Positions 1 to 7,468 are shown, numbered from the stretch's first letter. The stretch: DNA of 12,953 nt from Phocaeicola_A sp963652075 (GCA_963652075.1 CAVJRQ010000050.1:1-12953), one strand, 5' to 3'. Numbers and translations: made by a program. Notes: a model not told the origin generated them from the letters alone.

Positions 1-56
1 TGAAGCATCTTAGTAAAATAACACTATAAGTGTAAAGTAAATTCAGTCATAGTCAG

Positions 57-157
57 AAAGTACTTACGTTGGCTGATGTAAGTACTTACGTTGCCCGATG
101 AAAGTACTTACGTTGGCTGATGTAAGTACTTACGTTGCCCGATGTAAGTACTTACGT
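57..157. repeat. 22-bp-period palindromic repeat array, 5 units
   Basis: Five copies of AAGTACTTACGTTG, the last shortened to AAGTACTTACGT, start at 58, 80, 102, 124 and 146, exactly 22 bp apart. The 8-nt linkers alternate GCTGATGT, CCCGATGA, GCTGATGT, CCCGATGT, giving a 44-bp higher order. Each core centres on AGTACT; the wider GTAAGTACTTAC is a perfect 12-bp palindrome in units 2, 4 and 5 and has one mismatch in units 1 and 3. The array lies downstream of mdh, with no gene between it and the left edge. Two copies in inverted orientation lie near 12401. The spacing is close to two helical turns, which would suit a DNA-binding protein, but no function is shown by the sequence. Confidence 0.93.
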
Positions 158-192
158 GGACAGGTGCAGCCGCTTGCGTTATCCGGGCGAAT

Positions 193-216
193 CGTTCCTG
201 AATGTCCAATAGAGGG
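193..216 (-). other. second small hairpin downstream of mdh
   Basis: The plus strand reads ATAGAGGGTCAGCCCTAT here, an inverted repeat of ATAGGG with one bulged A and a short loop. On the mdh strand it follows the larger hairpin at 233-266 by about 20 nt. Neither hairpin is followed by a U-tract. Together they could serve as a 3'-end stabiliser or a non-canonical terminator for mdh. The evidence is symmetry only. Confidence 0.3.
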
Positions 217-232
217 TCAGCCCTATATACAC

Positions 233-266
233 GGAAGTGCCGCGACTCTATAGTCACGACACTCCC
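233..266 (-). terminator. mdh 3' UTR hairpin (terminator-like, no U-tract)
   Basis: A 15-bp inverted repeat (233-247 with 252-266) encloses a 4-nt loop and begins 28 bp past the mdh stop codon. Three positions are not Watson-Crick. In minus-strand RNA all three become G-U wobbles, while in plus-strand RNA they would be A-C mismatches. The structure is therefore consistent with folding in the mdh transcript. There is no U-run after it, so it may be a 3' stabiliser or a terminator of unusual type. Confidence 0.55.
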
Positions 267-293
267 CTATGCTTTAGTTGTAATCCGTTCCGA

Positions 294-1235
294 TTAAAGA
301 GCGCCAACTTCGTGCAAAGCACCGTTGGTCTTGCGCACAGCGGCGGCACTTGCGGCAAACTTAGCCTTTTCTTCCGCATTCAAAGGCAACTCAACGATTT
401 TCTCGATGCCGTTCTTGCCCAGGATGACAGGAACCCCGCAGCAGATGTCTGATTCGCCATACTCACCTTCGAGGTAAACCGAGCAAGGAACCATCTTGCG
501 CTGGTTGTGAATGATAGACTCTACAACCATTGCGCCTGCCGCACCCGGAGCATACCAAGCGGATGTGCCAAGGAGTTTGGTCAGCGTAGCTCCACCTACC
601 ATTGTGGCAGCGGCAACCTCCTGCAACTTCTCCTCGGAGAGGAAGTTGGAAACAGGCATACCTTTGTAGGTAGCGAAACGTGTCAAAGGAATCATTGTGG
701 TGTCACCGTGTCCGCCGATGACGATGCCCTCTACCTCGTTGGCGTTGCAGCCCAAAGCCTGTGAGAGGAAATATTTGAAACGTGAGCTGTCCAAAGCACC
801 ACCCATACCGATGATTCTGTTCTTCGGCAAGCCGAGAGTCTTCAACGACAGATAAGTCATTGTATCCATCGGGTTGGAGATTACCACAAGGATGGCGTTG
901 GGAGAATACTGCAAAATGTTTCCCGCTACGGATTTCACAATACCTGCGTTCACTCCGATGAGTTCCTCACGCGTCATACCCGGCTTACGGGGAATTCCTG
1001 AAGTGATTACCACTACATCCGAGTTGGCCGTCTTGGCGTAATCGTTCGTACAGCCCACTACCGTGGTGTCAAAACCAAGCAACTGAGCCGTTTGCATCAT
1101 GTCCATTGCCTTACCTTCGGAAACGCCTTCTTTCACATCCAGCATTACCACTTCGTCTGCCACCTCGTTAAAAGCAAGCACGTTAGCGCAAGTCGCGCCT
1201 ACATTGCCCGCACCGACAACTGTTACTTTTGACAT
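294..1235 (-). CDS. mdh: malate dehydrogenase, LDH-like type
   Basis: NAD-dependent cytoplasmic enzyme that interconverts malate and oxaloacetate; in Bacteroides metabolism it would act in the reductive branch leading from oxaloacetate to fumarate and succinate. The protein has 313 residues, normal for the family. A Rossmann dinucleotide motif GAGNVG sits at 8-13, with Asp33 at the end of the second strand, as expected for NAD over NADP. Substrate arginines are Arg83 and Arg89 in IPRKPGMTR and Arg152 in LDSSRF. Asn121 lies in ISNPMD, and the catalytic pair is Asp149 and His176 (GGHGDTT). The mobile-loop motif IPRKPGMTR is of the malate, not lactate, type. The gene stands alone and diverges from the coiled-coil gene at 1412. 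The region before the ATG is A-rich with no clear Shine-Dalgarno, usual for this group. A -7 match lies at 1294-1301 on the minus strand. Confidence 0.97.
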   Translation of the reverse strand: MSKVTVVGAGNVGATCANVLAFNEVADEVVMLDVKEGVSEGKAMDMMQTAQLLGFDTTVVGCTNDYAKTANSDVVVITSGIPRKPGMTREELIGVNAGIVKSVAGNILQYSPNAILVVISNPMDTMTYLSLKTLGLPKNRIIGMGGALDSSRFKYFLSQALGCNANEVEGIVIGGHGDTTMIPLTRFATYKGMPVSNFLSEEKLQEVAAATMVGGATLTKLLGTSAWYAPGAAGAMVVESIIHNQRKMVPCSVYLEGEYGESDICCGVPVILGKNGIEKIVELPLNAEEKAKFAASAAAVRKTNGALHEVGAL

Positions 1236-1286
1236 ATAAATCTTTTTTTATTAGTTAGTTAAACATCTTTTTCCTTTAGTTCTAAA

Positions 1287-1324
1287 CACCACGCAAAGGT
1301 ACTACCTTTTTCGTATTAAAGAAA
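1287..1324 (-). promoter_or_regulatory. predicted mdh promoter
   Basis: On the minus strand TACCTTTG (1301 down to 1294) matches the Bacteroidota -7 consensus TAnnTTTG exactly. A TTTC at 1324-1321, about 19 bp upstream, is a near match to the -33 TTTG. Transcription would start near 1287, giving a 5' UTR of about 50 nt. Confidence 0.6.
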
Positions 1325-1339
1325 AATTTCCATAATATT

Positions 1340-1380
1340 TTTCTGACTACATTCATAAAAAACATTATTTTTGCAACCGA
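1340..1380 (+). promoter_or_regulatory. predicted promoter of the coiled-coil gene
   Basis: TATTTTTG at 1366-1373 matches the -7 consensus TAnnTTTG exactly. A weak -33 candidate (TTTC at 1340-1343) lies 22 bp upstream. The start point would fall near 1380, about 30 nt before the ATG at 1412. It diverges from the mdh promoter with the -7 elements about 65 bp apart. Confidence 0.55.
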
Positions 1381-1411
1381 TTCATAAAAGAGCTTAGACA
1401 CGTCTGATTAC

Positions 1412-2287
1412 ATGAAAAAGAATAACCTGCTTATTATCATAGCCTTTGCCGTGTTGGCACTGGCATTGTGCATCGTCATCTATTTCTTTTTCCAAGCCAA
1501 GCAAGAAAACAAAGAGATGACCCAACTGTTTGAAATAGAGAAAGAAGAGATGGAGAACGAATACAGCAACTACGCCAATCAGTACGACGAGTTACAGATT
1601 CAAATCAACAACGACTCTCTCTTCGAGAAACTCGAAAGCGAAAAACTGAAGACCCAACGACTGCTGGAGGAATTGCGCCAAGTGAAAACCACCAACGCCG
1701 CCGAGATAGCACGTTTGAAGAGAGAGCTGAAGACGGTAAGGGCAGTGATGCGCAGTTACATTCTGCAGATTGACTCGCTCAACCAAATCAATCAGGCACT
1801 CACTACGGAGAATAAAGAGGTAAAGAAGAAATACAACGAAGCCACGCAACAGATTACCACCCTCTCGCAAGAGAAAAAGAATCTGAAAGAGAAAGTGACC
1901 TTGGCCGCCCAGCTCGACGCTACCAACATCCGCGTCACGCCGATGAACAAACGGGGAAAGGAGACCTACAAGGTGAAAAACATCACCAAGTTCGCCATTG
2001 ACTTCACGTTGGTGAAGAACATCACAGCCACTACCGGCGAACGCACCATCTACGTACGCATCACCAAACCGGGCAACGAAGTGCTGACGAAGAGCGAATC
2101 GGACACTTTCAGCTACGAGAACCGGCAACTCAACTACTCCATCAAGAAGTATGTGGAATACACCGGTGAAGAGCAGCAAGTGACGGTCTACTGGGATGTG
2201 GAGGAATTCCTGCAGGCCGGGACATACCACATCTACCTCTTCGCTGACGGAACGATGATTGGCTCCCAGTCATTTAATCTGAAATAA
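1412..2287 (+). CDS. membrane-anchored coiled-coil protein of unknown function
   Basis: I do not recognise a named family. The 291-residue protein has a short Lys-rich N-terminus and one hydrophobic segment at about 5-28, which looks like an uncleaved signal anchor. It is followed by a long charged region (about 30-165) rich in Glu, Lys, Gln and Leu with heptad-like spacing, so probably a coiled coil. From about 172 the composition changes to alternating hydrophobic and polar residues, ending in GTYHIYLFADGTMIGSQSF, which suggests a C-terminal beta-sandwich domain. The positive N-terminus predicts that the coiled coil and C-terminal domain are periplasmic. It is monocistronic: its own promoter lies at about 1366, and a new promoter follows before the next gene. 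A structural or scaffolding role in the envelope is possible, but this is inference from architecture only. Confidence 0.85.
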   Translation: MKKNNLLIIIAFAVLALALCIVIYFFFQAKQENKEMTQLFEIEKEEMENEYSNYANQYDELQIQINNDSLFEKLESEKLKTQRLLEELRQVKTTNAAEIARLKRELKTVRAVMRSYILQIDSLNQINQALTTENKEVKKKYNEATQQITTLSQEKKNLKEKVTLAAQLDATNIRVTPMNKRGKETYKVKNITKFAIDFTLVKNITATTGERTIYVRITKPGNEVLTKSESDTFSYENRQLNYSIKKYVEYTGEEQQVTVYWDVEEFLQAGTYHIYLFADGTMIGSQSFNLK

Positions 2288-2325
2288 GCGGAAGATTGTT
2301 CGATATGTACGTTTTTCCTCATCGG

Positions 2326-2367
2326 GTTAAAGAAGCGTACGCCTAAATTGCCTATCTTTGCGAACGT
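2326..2367 (+). promoter_or_regulatory. predicted promoter of the efflux operon
   Basis: TATCTTTG at 2353-2360 matches the -7 consensus TAnnTTTG exactly; a weak -33 candidate (GTTAA, 2326-2330) lies about 22 bp upstream. Initiation near 2367 leaves a leader of about 180 nt before the tolC-like start at 2546, long for an ordinary 5' UTR. Confidence 0.55.
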
Positions 2368-2443
2368 TAGGTGCGTGCGGACACAGGGTTCAAATAGTCT
2401 TGAAGTTCGGTCTCCGGTTTGCGGCACTTGACAAGGGAGGCTT

Positions 2444-2470
2444 ATGTACAACGTTGTCCTGCGACCGTAG
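2444..2470 (+). CDS. possible leader mini-ORF (8 codons)
   Basis: Inside the long leader of the efflux operon, ATG at 2444 opens an 8-codon frame, MYNVVLRP, closed by TAG. It is preceded three nucleotides upstream by AAGGGAGG (2433-2440), the strongest purine-rich Shine-Dalgarno-like run among the plus-strand gene starts here. The frame contains the palindrome ACAACGTTGT (2448-2457). Short leader peptides in front of efflux or resistance genes can control translation or transcription of the genes behind them. Whether this one is translated is unknown: the spacing is short and such a short frame can occur by chance. Confidence 0.25.
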   Translation: MYNVVLRP

Positions 2471-2545
2471 TAGATACTATCCTCCAATGAAACCGCGTTA
2501 TAGTTTCGCGTAATCGTAATGTATATATAATATAGGTATAGCATC

Positions 2546-4003
2546 ATGAATAAAGGTATTTGGCTGGTACTGGTGTGCGGCTGGCTGACGCAAGCCCCGG
2601 CACAGACCGTGCTCAACCTCGACAGTTGCAGAGCATTGGCGTTGAGGAACAACAAGGAGTTGCGCATCTCACAACAGAAGAAAGTGGAGGCGCACTATGA
2701 GCACAAGGCGGCAACGACAAATTTCCTCCCAAAGATAAACGCTACGGGTGCCTACGTCCGCAACCAACGCGAGGTCTCGCTGCTCAACGGTGAGCAAAAG
2801 GCTGCCTTGTCGTCCCTCGGGAACACCGTTACGCAACCGGTACAGGGAACGCTGCAACAGATACTGACAGACCACCCGGAATATCAGAATCTCCTGTCAC
2901 CGCTGACATCCCTCGACTTGGCCACCCCTCTCAACGACGCAGGCAGTTCCATTGTCGACGCCCTGCGCACGGACACCCGCAACATCTATGCGGGAGTGGT
3001 CACGCTGACGCAGCCCGTCTTCATGGGCGGAAAGATTCGTGCCTACAACAAACTGACCCGATTTGCCGAGCAGCTGGCGGAGAGCCAATACCAAACCCAA
3101 GTACAGAAGGTAATCCTCAGCACCGACGAAGCCTACTGGCAGGTAGTGTCTCTGGCGCACAAGAAACGCCTGGCGGAGAGCTTCGTGGAGTTGGTGCAAA
3201 AGCTGGATGCGGATGTGGAGAAGATGATAGCGGAGGGTGTGGTAACGAAGGCTGACGGACTGTCGGTGAAGGTAAAGGTAAACGAGGCTGAAATGACACT
3301 CACGAAGGTAGACAACGGATTGACGCTCTGCAAAATGGTGCTCTGCCAACTGTGCGGCATCCCCTTGGACACCGAGATTCAGCTGGCCGACGAAGAGTCC
3401 GGCAGCCTCCCCGTCGTGAGGTCTGAGGAGACGCACAACGTAGAGACGGCATTCAACAACCGGCCGGAGATTCAGAGCCTGCAGTTGGCTACGGACATTT
3501 ACAAACAGAAAATCAACATCACGCGTGCCGAGTTTCTCCCCACCGTGGCTTTGACGGGCAACTATATGGTCACCAACCCGGCTCTGTGGAACGGCTTCGA
3601 ACGGAAGTTCAAGGGTTCGTGGAACGTAGGCGTGATGGTGAGCATACCCGTCTTCCATTGGGGCGAAGGGATCTACAAGGTGAAGGCGGCGCGTGCCGGT
3701 GCCTTGGCAGCCGCACTGCAACTGGACGAGGCGAAAGAGAAAATCGAACTGCAGGTGAACCAATGCAACTTCAAGGTGCGGGAGGCAGCCAAGAAACTGG
3801 CCATGGCGGAGAAGAACCTGGAAAAGGCGGACGAGAACCTGCGCTCCGCCAACCTGGGATTCCGCGAAGGGGTGATGCAGACCAGCAACGTGCTGGAAGC
3901 CCAGACCGCATGGCTCTCCGCCCAGTCAGAGAAGATTGACGCACAGATTGACGTGAAGCTGTCCGATGTCTACCTGAAGAAGGCAATGGGTCTGCTTAAA
4001 TAG
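2546..4003 (+). CDS. TolC-family outer membrane efflux protein
   Basis: Outer-membrane channel that would complete a three-part exporter with the adaptor and permeases encoded next. The 485-residue protein is within the usual range for the outer membrane efflux protein (OEP) family. It has a short hydrophobic signal peptide at 1-19, with a likely cleavage at APA/QT. The mature N-terminus reads LNLDSCRALALRNNKELRIS, the typical first helix of the repeat. Two copies of the OEP repeat are visible, with strand-turn regions around TLTQPVFMGGK and VMVSIPVFHWGEG. Long charged helices follow each, and the second half ends in the usual EGVMQTSNVLEAQTAWLSAQ segment. No Cys sits at the cleavage site, so it is not an obvious lipoprotein. 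It is the first gene of a four-gene operon; 41 bp separate it from the adaptor gene. Family assignment is secure; substrate is unknown. Confidence 0.93.
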   Translation: MNKGIWLVLVCGWLTQAPAQTVLNLDSCRALALRNNKELRISQQKKVEAHYEHKAATTNFLPKINATGAYVRNQREVSLLNGEQKAALSSLGNTVTQPVQGTLQQILTDHPEYQNLLSPLTSLDLATPLNDAGSSIVDALRTDTRNIYAGVVTLTQPVFMGGKIRAYNKLTRFAEQLAESQYQTQVQKVILSTDEAYWQVVSLAHKKRLAESFVELVQKLDADVEKMIAEGVVTKADGLSVKVKVNEAEMTLTKVDNGLTLCKMVLCQLCGIPLDTEIQLADEESGSLPVVRSEETHNVETAFNNRPEIQSLQLATDIYKQKINITRAEFLPTVALTGNYMVTNPALWNGFERKFKGSWNVGVMVSIPVFHWGEGIYKVKAARAGALAAALQLDEAKEKIELQVNQCNFKVREAAKKLAMAEKNLEKADENLRSANLGFREGVMQTSNVLEAQTAWLSAQSEKIDAQIDVKLSDVYLKKAMGLLK

Positions 4004-4044
4004 TCTATATAACAAAACAAAAAAACATAAAGCATTCTACGATT

Positions 4045-5031
4045 ATGTCAGAAAGATCGCAAAACAGTAACATTCTGTTGGCTCTGATTACCCTTACCGG
4101 AGTGATAGTTCTGGTAGCCGTCATCGGATTCTTCGCCTTACGCAAAGGTCCCGAAATCATACAGGGACAAGCGGAGGTGGACGAGTACAGAGTATCGAGC
4201 AAGGTACCGGGCCGTATCCTGGAATTCAGAGTGAAGGAGGGACAGAAGGTACAAGCCGGTGACACGCTGGCTTTGCTCGAAGCACCCGACGTGATGGCCA
4301 AGCATACACAGGCCAAGGCCGTGGAGTCGGCAGCCGAAGCCTTCGACGAGAAAGCGCGACGGGGCACCCGGCAAGAACAGCTGCAGATGGCGTATGAGAT
4401 GTGGCAAAAGGCCATAGCCGGACGCACCATTGCCGAAAAGTCGTACCAACGCGTCAACCGCCTTTTTGAGGAGGGCGTAGTCTCCGCCCAGAAACGTGAC
4501 GAGGTGTTGGCGAACTATCAGGCCATGGAGGCTACCGAAAAAGCCGCCAAGTCGCAATACGAGATGGCACGCAACGGTGCCCAGGAGGAGGACAAACGCA
4601 TGGCTTCCGCCAAGGCCGAACAGGCGAAGGGTGCCGTGGACGAGGTAAGCTCGTACGTCAAGGAGACCATCCTCATCGCTTCGCAGGCCGGCGAGGTGAC
4701 GGACATTTTCCCGAAAATCAGCGAACTGGTAGGTACGGGAGCACCCATCATGAACATTGCGCTGATGGACAACGTGTGGGCCACGTTCAACGTGCGCGAG
4801 GACTTGCTCAAAGGTCTCACCGTCGGAACGGAGTTCACCGCCTACATGCCGGCATTGGACAAGGAGGCGACCTTCAAAGTCTACTATATGAAAGACCTTG
4901 GCAGCTACGCGGCATGGAAAGCCACCAAGGCCACGGGGCAGTTCGACCTGAAGACCTTTGAAGTGCGTGCCAAGCCCGTACAGCCCATTGAAGGACTCCG
5001 CCCGGGCATGAGCATCATCCTGAAGAAATAG
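4045..5031 (+). CDS. HlyD-family periplasmic adaptor subunit
   Basis: Membrane fusion protein expected to bridge the inner-membrane permeases and the TolC-like channel. The 328-residue protein has one transmembrane segment at about 9-32, followed by a first lipoyl half-motif (about 50-82, VSSKVPGRILEFRVKEGQKV then AGD). A helical hairpin of about 85-205, rich in Ala, Glu, Lys and Gln, comes next. The second lipoyl half (about 208-240, ILIASQAGEVTDIF) and a beta-barrel domain, ending RPGMSIIL, complete it. This domain order matches the EmrA/YbhG-like HlyD group. Its stop codon is 10 bp from the first permease start, so the genes are very probably cotranscribed. The helical hairpin is medium length, suited to docking on a TolC-type channel tip. 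The cargo is not predictable from the sequence. Confidence 0.93.
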   Translation: MSERSQNSNILLALITLTGVIVLVAVIGFFALRKGPEIIQGQAEVDEYRVSSKVPGRILEFRVKEGQKVQAGDTLALLEAPDVMAKHTQAKAVESAAEAFDEKARRGTRQEQLQMAYEMWQKAIAGRTIAEKSYQRVNRLFEEGVVSAQKRDEVLANYQAMEATEKAAKSQYEMARNGAQEEDKRMASAKAEQAKGAVDEVSSYVKETILIASQAGEVTDIFPKISELVGTGAPIMNIALMDNVWATFNVREDLLKGLTVGTEFTAYMPALDKEATFKVYYMKDLGSYAAWKATKATGQFDLKTFEVRAKPVQPIEGLRPGMSIILKK

Positions 5032-5041
5032 AAAGACGACT

Positions 5042-6214
5042 ATGAGAAAGTTCCTGTTCCGTCTCTGCCTGCTCATGCGCAACGAGCTGAAACAGATGGG
5101 CTCACGCCCACTCTACCTGTTCAGCATCTTCGCTGCGCCGCTGTTGTGCGTCCTTTTCTTCACCTCCCTGATGGGCGAAGGATTGCCGACGGACATGCCC
5201 GTAGGGATTGTGGACGAGGACAATACCGCCACATCGCGCAACATCGTACGCACAATGGACGCGTTCCAGTACACAAAGATTGTGGCGCGATATGGCTCGG
5301 TGGCAGAGGCACGGGACGCCATGCAGCGGGGCAAACTCTACGCGTTTTATTACATTCCCAAGGGAACCACCCAGGAGACGGTGGCCGGACGGCAGCCTAC
5401 CGTGTCGTTCTACACCAACAACGCCTACCTGATAGCGGGCTCGTTGCTCTACAAGGACTTGCGTACGATGTCCGAGCTGGCCAACGGTGCCGTGGGGAGG
5501 TCCACGCTCTATGCCAAAGGAGCCACGGCCAGCCAAGCCATGGCTTTCCTGCAACCCATCGTCATAGAGACGCACCCCATCAACAACCCGTGGCTCAACT
5601 ACTCGGTCTACCTCTGCAACACCATCTTGCCAGGAATATTCATGATATTCATCTTTCTGACCACCATCTTTTCCATCGGCACAGAGCTAAAGAACAATAC
5701 CGCCCGGCGATGGATGCGCATGGCGGACAACCGTGTGTGGCTGGCGCTTGTGGGGAAACTCCTGCCGCAGACAATCCTCTTTTTCGTACTGTTTGCCTTC
5801 TACGATGTCTACATGTTCCGCTTCCTGCAATTCCCTTGTCACTGCGGGATTGGCGTCATGCTGTTCACTTCGCTGCTCACCGTGGTGGCTTCACAGGGGC
5901 TCGCCGTCTTTCTGTTCGGGCTCTTTCCTTCAATGCGTCTGGCCTTGAGTACCGCTTCGCTTTGGGGAGTCGTCTCGTTCTCCATTTCGGGCTTTTCGTT
6001 CCCGGTAATGGGCATGCCGGCAGCCTTACAGGCACTGAGCGTACTCTTCCCCTTGCGCCACTATTACCTTATCTATGTCAACGAAGCGCTCAACGGTTAC
6101 GCAATGAGCTACGTATGGCAATCTTACCTGGCCCTGCTGCTGTTCGCCCTGCTCCCCTTGCTGGTGCTGCGGCGCCTGCGCACGGCCTTCCTCCATTATA
6201 AATATCTCCCCTAA
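5042..6214 (+). CDS. ABC-2-type transporter permease (first of a pair)
   Basis: Inner-membrane permease of the ABC-2 membrane type with a large extracytoplasmic insert (YbhS/YbhR-like layout). The protein has 390 residues. TM1 lies at about 24-44; a periplasmic domain of about 45-185 starts with MPVGIVDEDNTATS, a signature of these proteins. At least five further membrane segments follow from about 190 to 376, beginning with NTILPGIFMIFIFL. The cytoplasmic loop after the second segment contains GTELKNNTARRWM, equivalent to the coupling-helix region GTE(R/K)E. It ends with a basic tail. It follows the adaptor by 10 bp and precedes a second permease of the same type, so a heterodimer is likely. 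No ATP-binding subunit is encoded in the window. Family assignment is firm; energy source and substrate are open. Confidence 0.9.
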   Translation: MRKFLFRLCLLMRNELKQMGSRPLYLFSIFAAPLLCVLFFTSLMGEGLPTDMPVGIVDEDNTATSRNIVRTMDAFQYTKIVARYGSVAEARDAMQRGKLYAFYYIPKGTTQETVAGRQPTVSFYTNNAYLIAGSLLYKDLRTMSELANGAVGRSTLYAKGATASQAMAFLQPIVIETHPINNPWLNYSVYLCNTILPGIFMIFIFLTTIFSIGTELKNNTARRWMRMADNRVWLALVGKLLPQTILFFVLFAFYDVYMFRFLQFPCHCGIGVMLFTSLLTVVASQGLAVFLFGLFPSMRLALSTASLWGVVSFSISGFSFPVMGMPAALQALSVLFPLRHYYLIYVNEALNGYAMSYVWQSYLALLLFALLPLLVLRRLRTAFLHYKYLP

Positions 6215-6226
6215 AAAGGCATGGGC

Positions 6227-7468
6227 ATGAAACGCGACTCACTTTCACATATCATCAAAGAGGGTATCCACGACCTGTTCCATATCTGGCTCGAGGAACT
6301 CCGCAACGTCTTCAAGGACCAAGGCGTACTCATCTTTTTCATCCTCGTTCCGCTGGGTTATCCCGTACTCTACACCTTCATCTACACGAACGAAGGCGTA
6401 CGCGACGTTCCCGTGGCGGTGGTGGACAACGCCCACTCGGCTCTGAGCCGCAAGTTTCTGAGGCTGACGGACGGAGGAGCCAACGTGGAGATTGTCTCCC
6501 GCTGCGCGAACATGGAAGAGGCAAAGGAACTGGTTCGCCAGCGGAAAGCCTACGGCATCATCTACATACCGGAGGAGTTTGACCGTGACCTGGCGCAAGG
6601 ACGGCAGACCCGCGTGATGGTATACTGCGACATGAGCGGACTGCTCTACTACAAAGCCATACTGAGCACCTGCACGGACGTGTCGCTGAAGATGAACAAA
6701 GAGATAAAGGTTGCCCGGCTGGGCAACACCACCGACCGACAGGACGAGGTGGGCGCACAACCCATCAAGTATGCCGAGGTGAGCATGTTCAACCCTCAGG
6801 GGGGATTCGCCTGTTTCATCATTCCCGGAGTCATCATACTGATTATCCAGCAAACCCTGCTCCTGGGCATCGGCCTGTCCGTGGGAACAGCGCGCGAGCA
6901 CAACCGCTTCGCCGACCTTGTCCCCATCAACCGCCATTACCACGGCACATTGCGTATCGTGCTCGGCAAGTCATTGGTCTACTTTATGGTGTTCCTGCTC
7001 ATGGGTACTTACATGACCTGCCTCATCCCCCACCTGTTCAGTCTTCTGCAGTTGGCTCATGCCGCCACACTCTTCGGATTCCTCATCCCCTACATTGCGG
7101 CGTGCATCTTCTTTGCCATGACCGCCTCCATTCTGATACGCGACCGCGAAACCTGTATGGTGGCGTTCATCTTCACCTCCATGGTATTTCTCTTCATCAG
7201 CGGAATCTCGTGGCCGGGAGCTGCCGTGCCGGCATTCTGGAAATACGTTTCCTACCTGTTTCCCTCCACGTTCGGCATCAACGGATTCATACGCATCAAT
7301 AGTATGGGAGCCACCCTCGACCAGGTACGGACAGAGTATCAGGTCCTTTGGCTACAAGCCGGATGCTACTTCATCACCGCCTGTCTGGTCTATCGCCACC
7401 AGATTATGCTTTCACGCAAGCATGCGCTGCAACGCCTCCAACAACTGCGTGACGAACGGGCAAAGTAG
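6227..7468 (+). CDS. ABC-2-type transporter permease (second of a pair)
   Basis: Partner of the preceding permease with the same layout. TM1 lies at about 34-53, followed by a periplasmic domain opening with VPVAVVDNAHSALSRKF. A block of membrane segments follows from FACFIIPGVIILIIQQTLLL onwards. The coupling region reads GTAREHNRFADLVP, and the protein ends in a long basic tail (RHQIMLSRKHALQRLQQLRD). Two start codons are possible, at 6221 and 6227. I prefer 6227 because AAAAAGG (6213-6219) lies 7 nt ahead of it but only 1 nt ahead of the first; this gives 413 residues. The gap to the previous stop is 6-12 bp, so coupling is close. The two permeases are alike in order and length but clearly diverged, consistent with an old duplication. 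No clear intrinsic terminator follows, so the operon end is uncertain. Confidence 0.9.
   Translation: MKRDSLSHIIKEGIHDLFHIWLEELRNVFKDQGVLIFFILVPLGYPVLYTFIYTNEGVRDVPVAVVDNAHSALSRKFLRLTDGGANVEIVSRCANMEEAKELVRQRKAYGIIYIPEEFDRDLAQGRQTRVMVYCDMSGLLYYKAILSTCTDVSLKMNKEIKVARLGNTTDRQDEVGAQPIKYAEVSMFNPQGGFACFIIPGVIILIIQQTLLLGIGLSVGTAREHNRFADLVPINRHYHGTLRIVLGKSLVYFMVFLLMGTYMTCLIPHLFSLLQLAHAATLFGFLIPYIAACIFFAMTASILIRDRETCMVAFIFTSMVFLFISGISWPGAAVPAFWKYVSYLFPSTFGINGFIRINSMGATLDQVRTEYQVLWLQAGCYFITACLVYRHQIMLSRKHALQRLQQLRDERAK

Noticed and set aside
1..56. End of a gene entering from the left edge
   Set aside because: The stretch is AT-rich with several stops and no family signal; only a small ACACT/AGTGT inverted repeat (21-33) is visible.
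57..157. CRISPR array
   Set aside because: The period is 22 bp with 8-nt linkers that alternate between two sequences; there are no unique spacers and no cas genes.
2897..3763. Long antisense open frame over the tolC-like gene
   Set aside because: It is a codon-usage shadow of the GC-rich gene on the plus strand; its product is rich in His, Arg, Leu and Gln with no family motif. The same applies to the long antisense frames over the adaptor, permease, lpxK, pnp and thiL genes.
5146..6201. 351-residue same-strand frame inside the first permease
   Set aside because: It is a frame shadow rich in His, Arg and Gln, while the overlapping frame has clear membrane segments and permease motifs.
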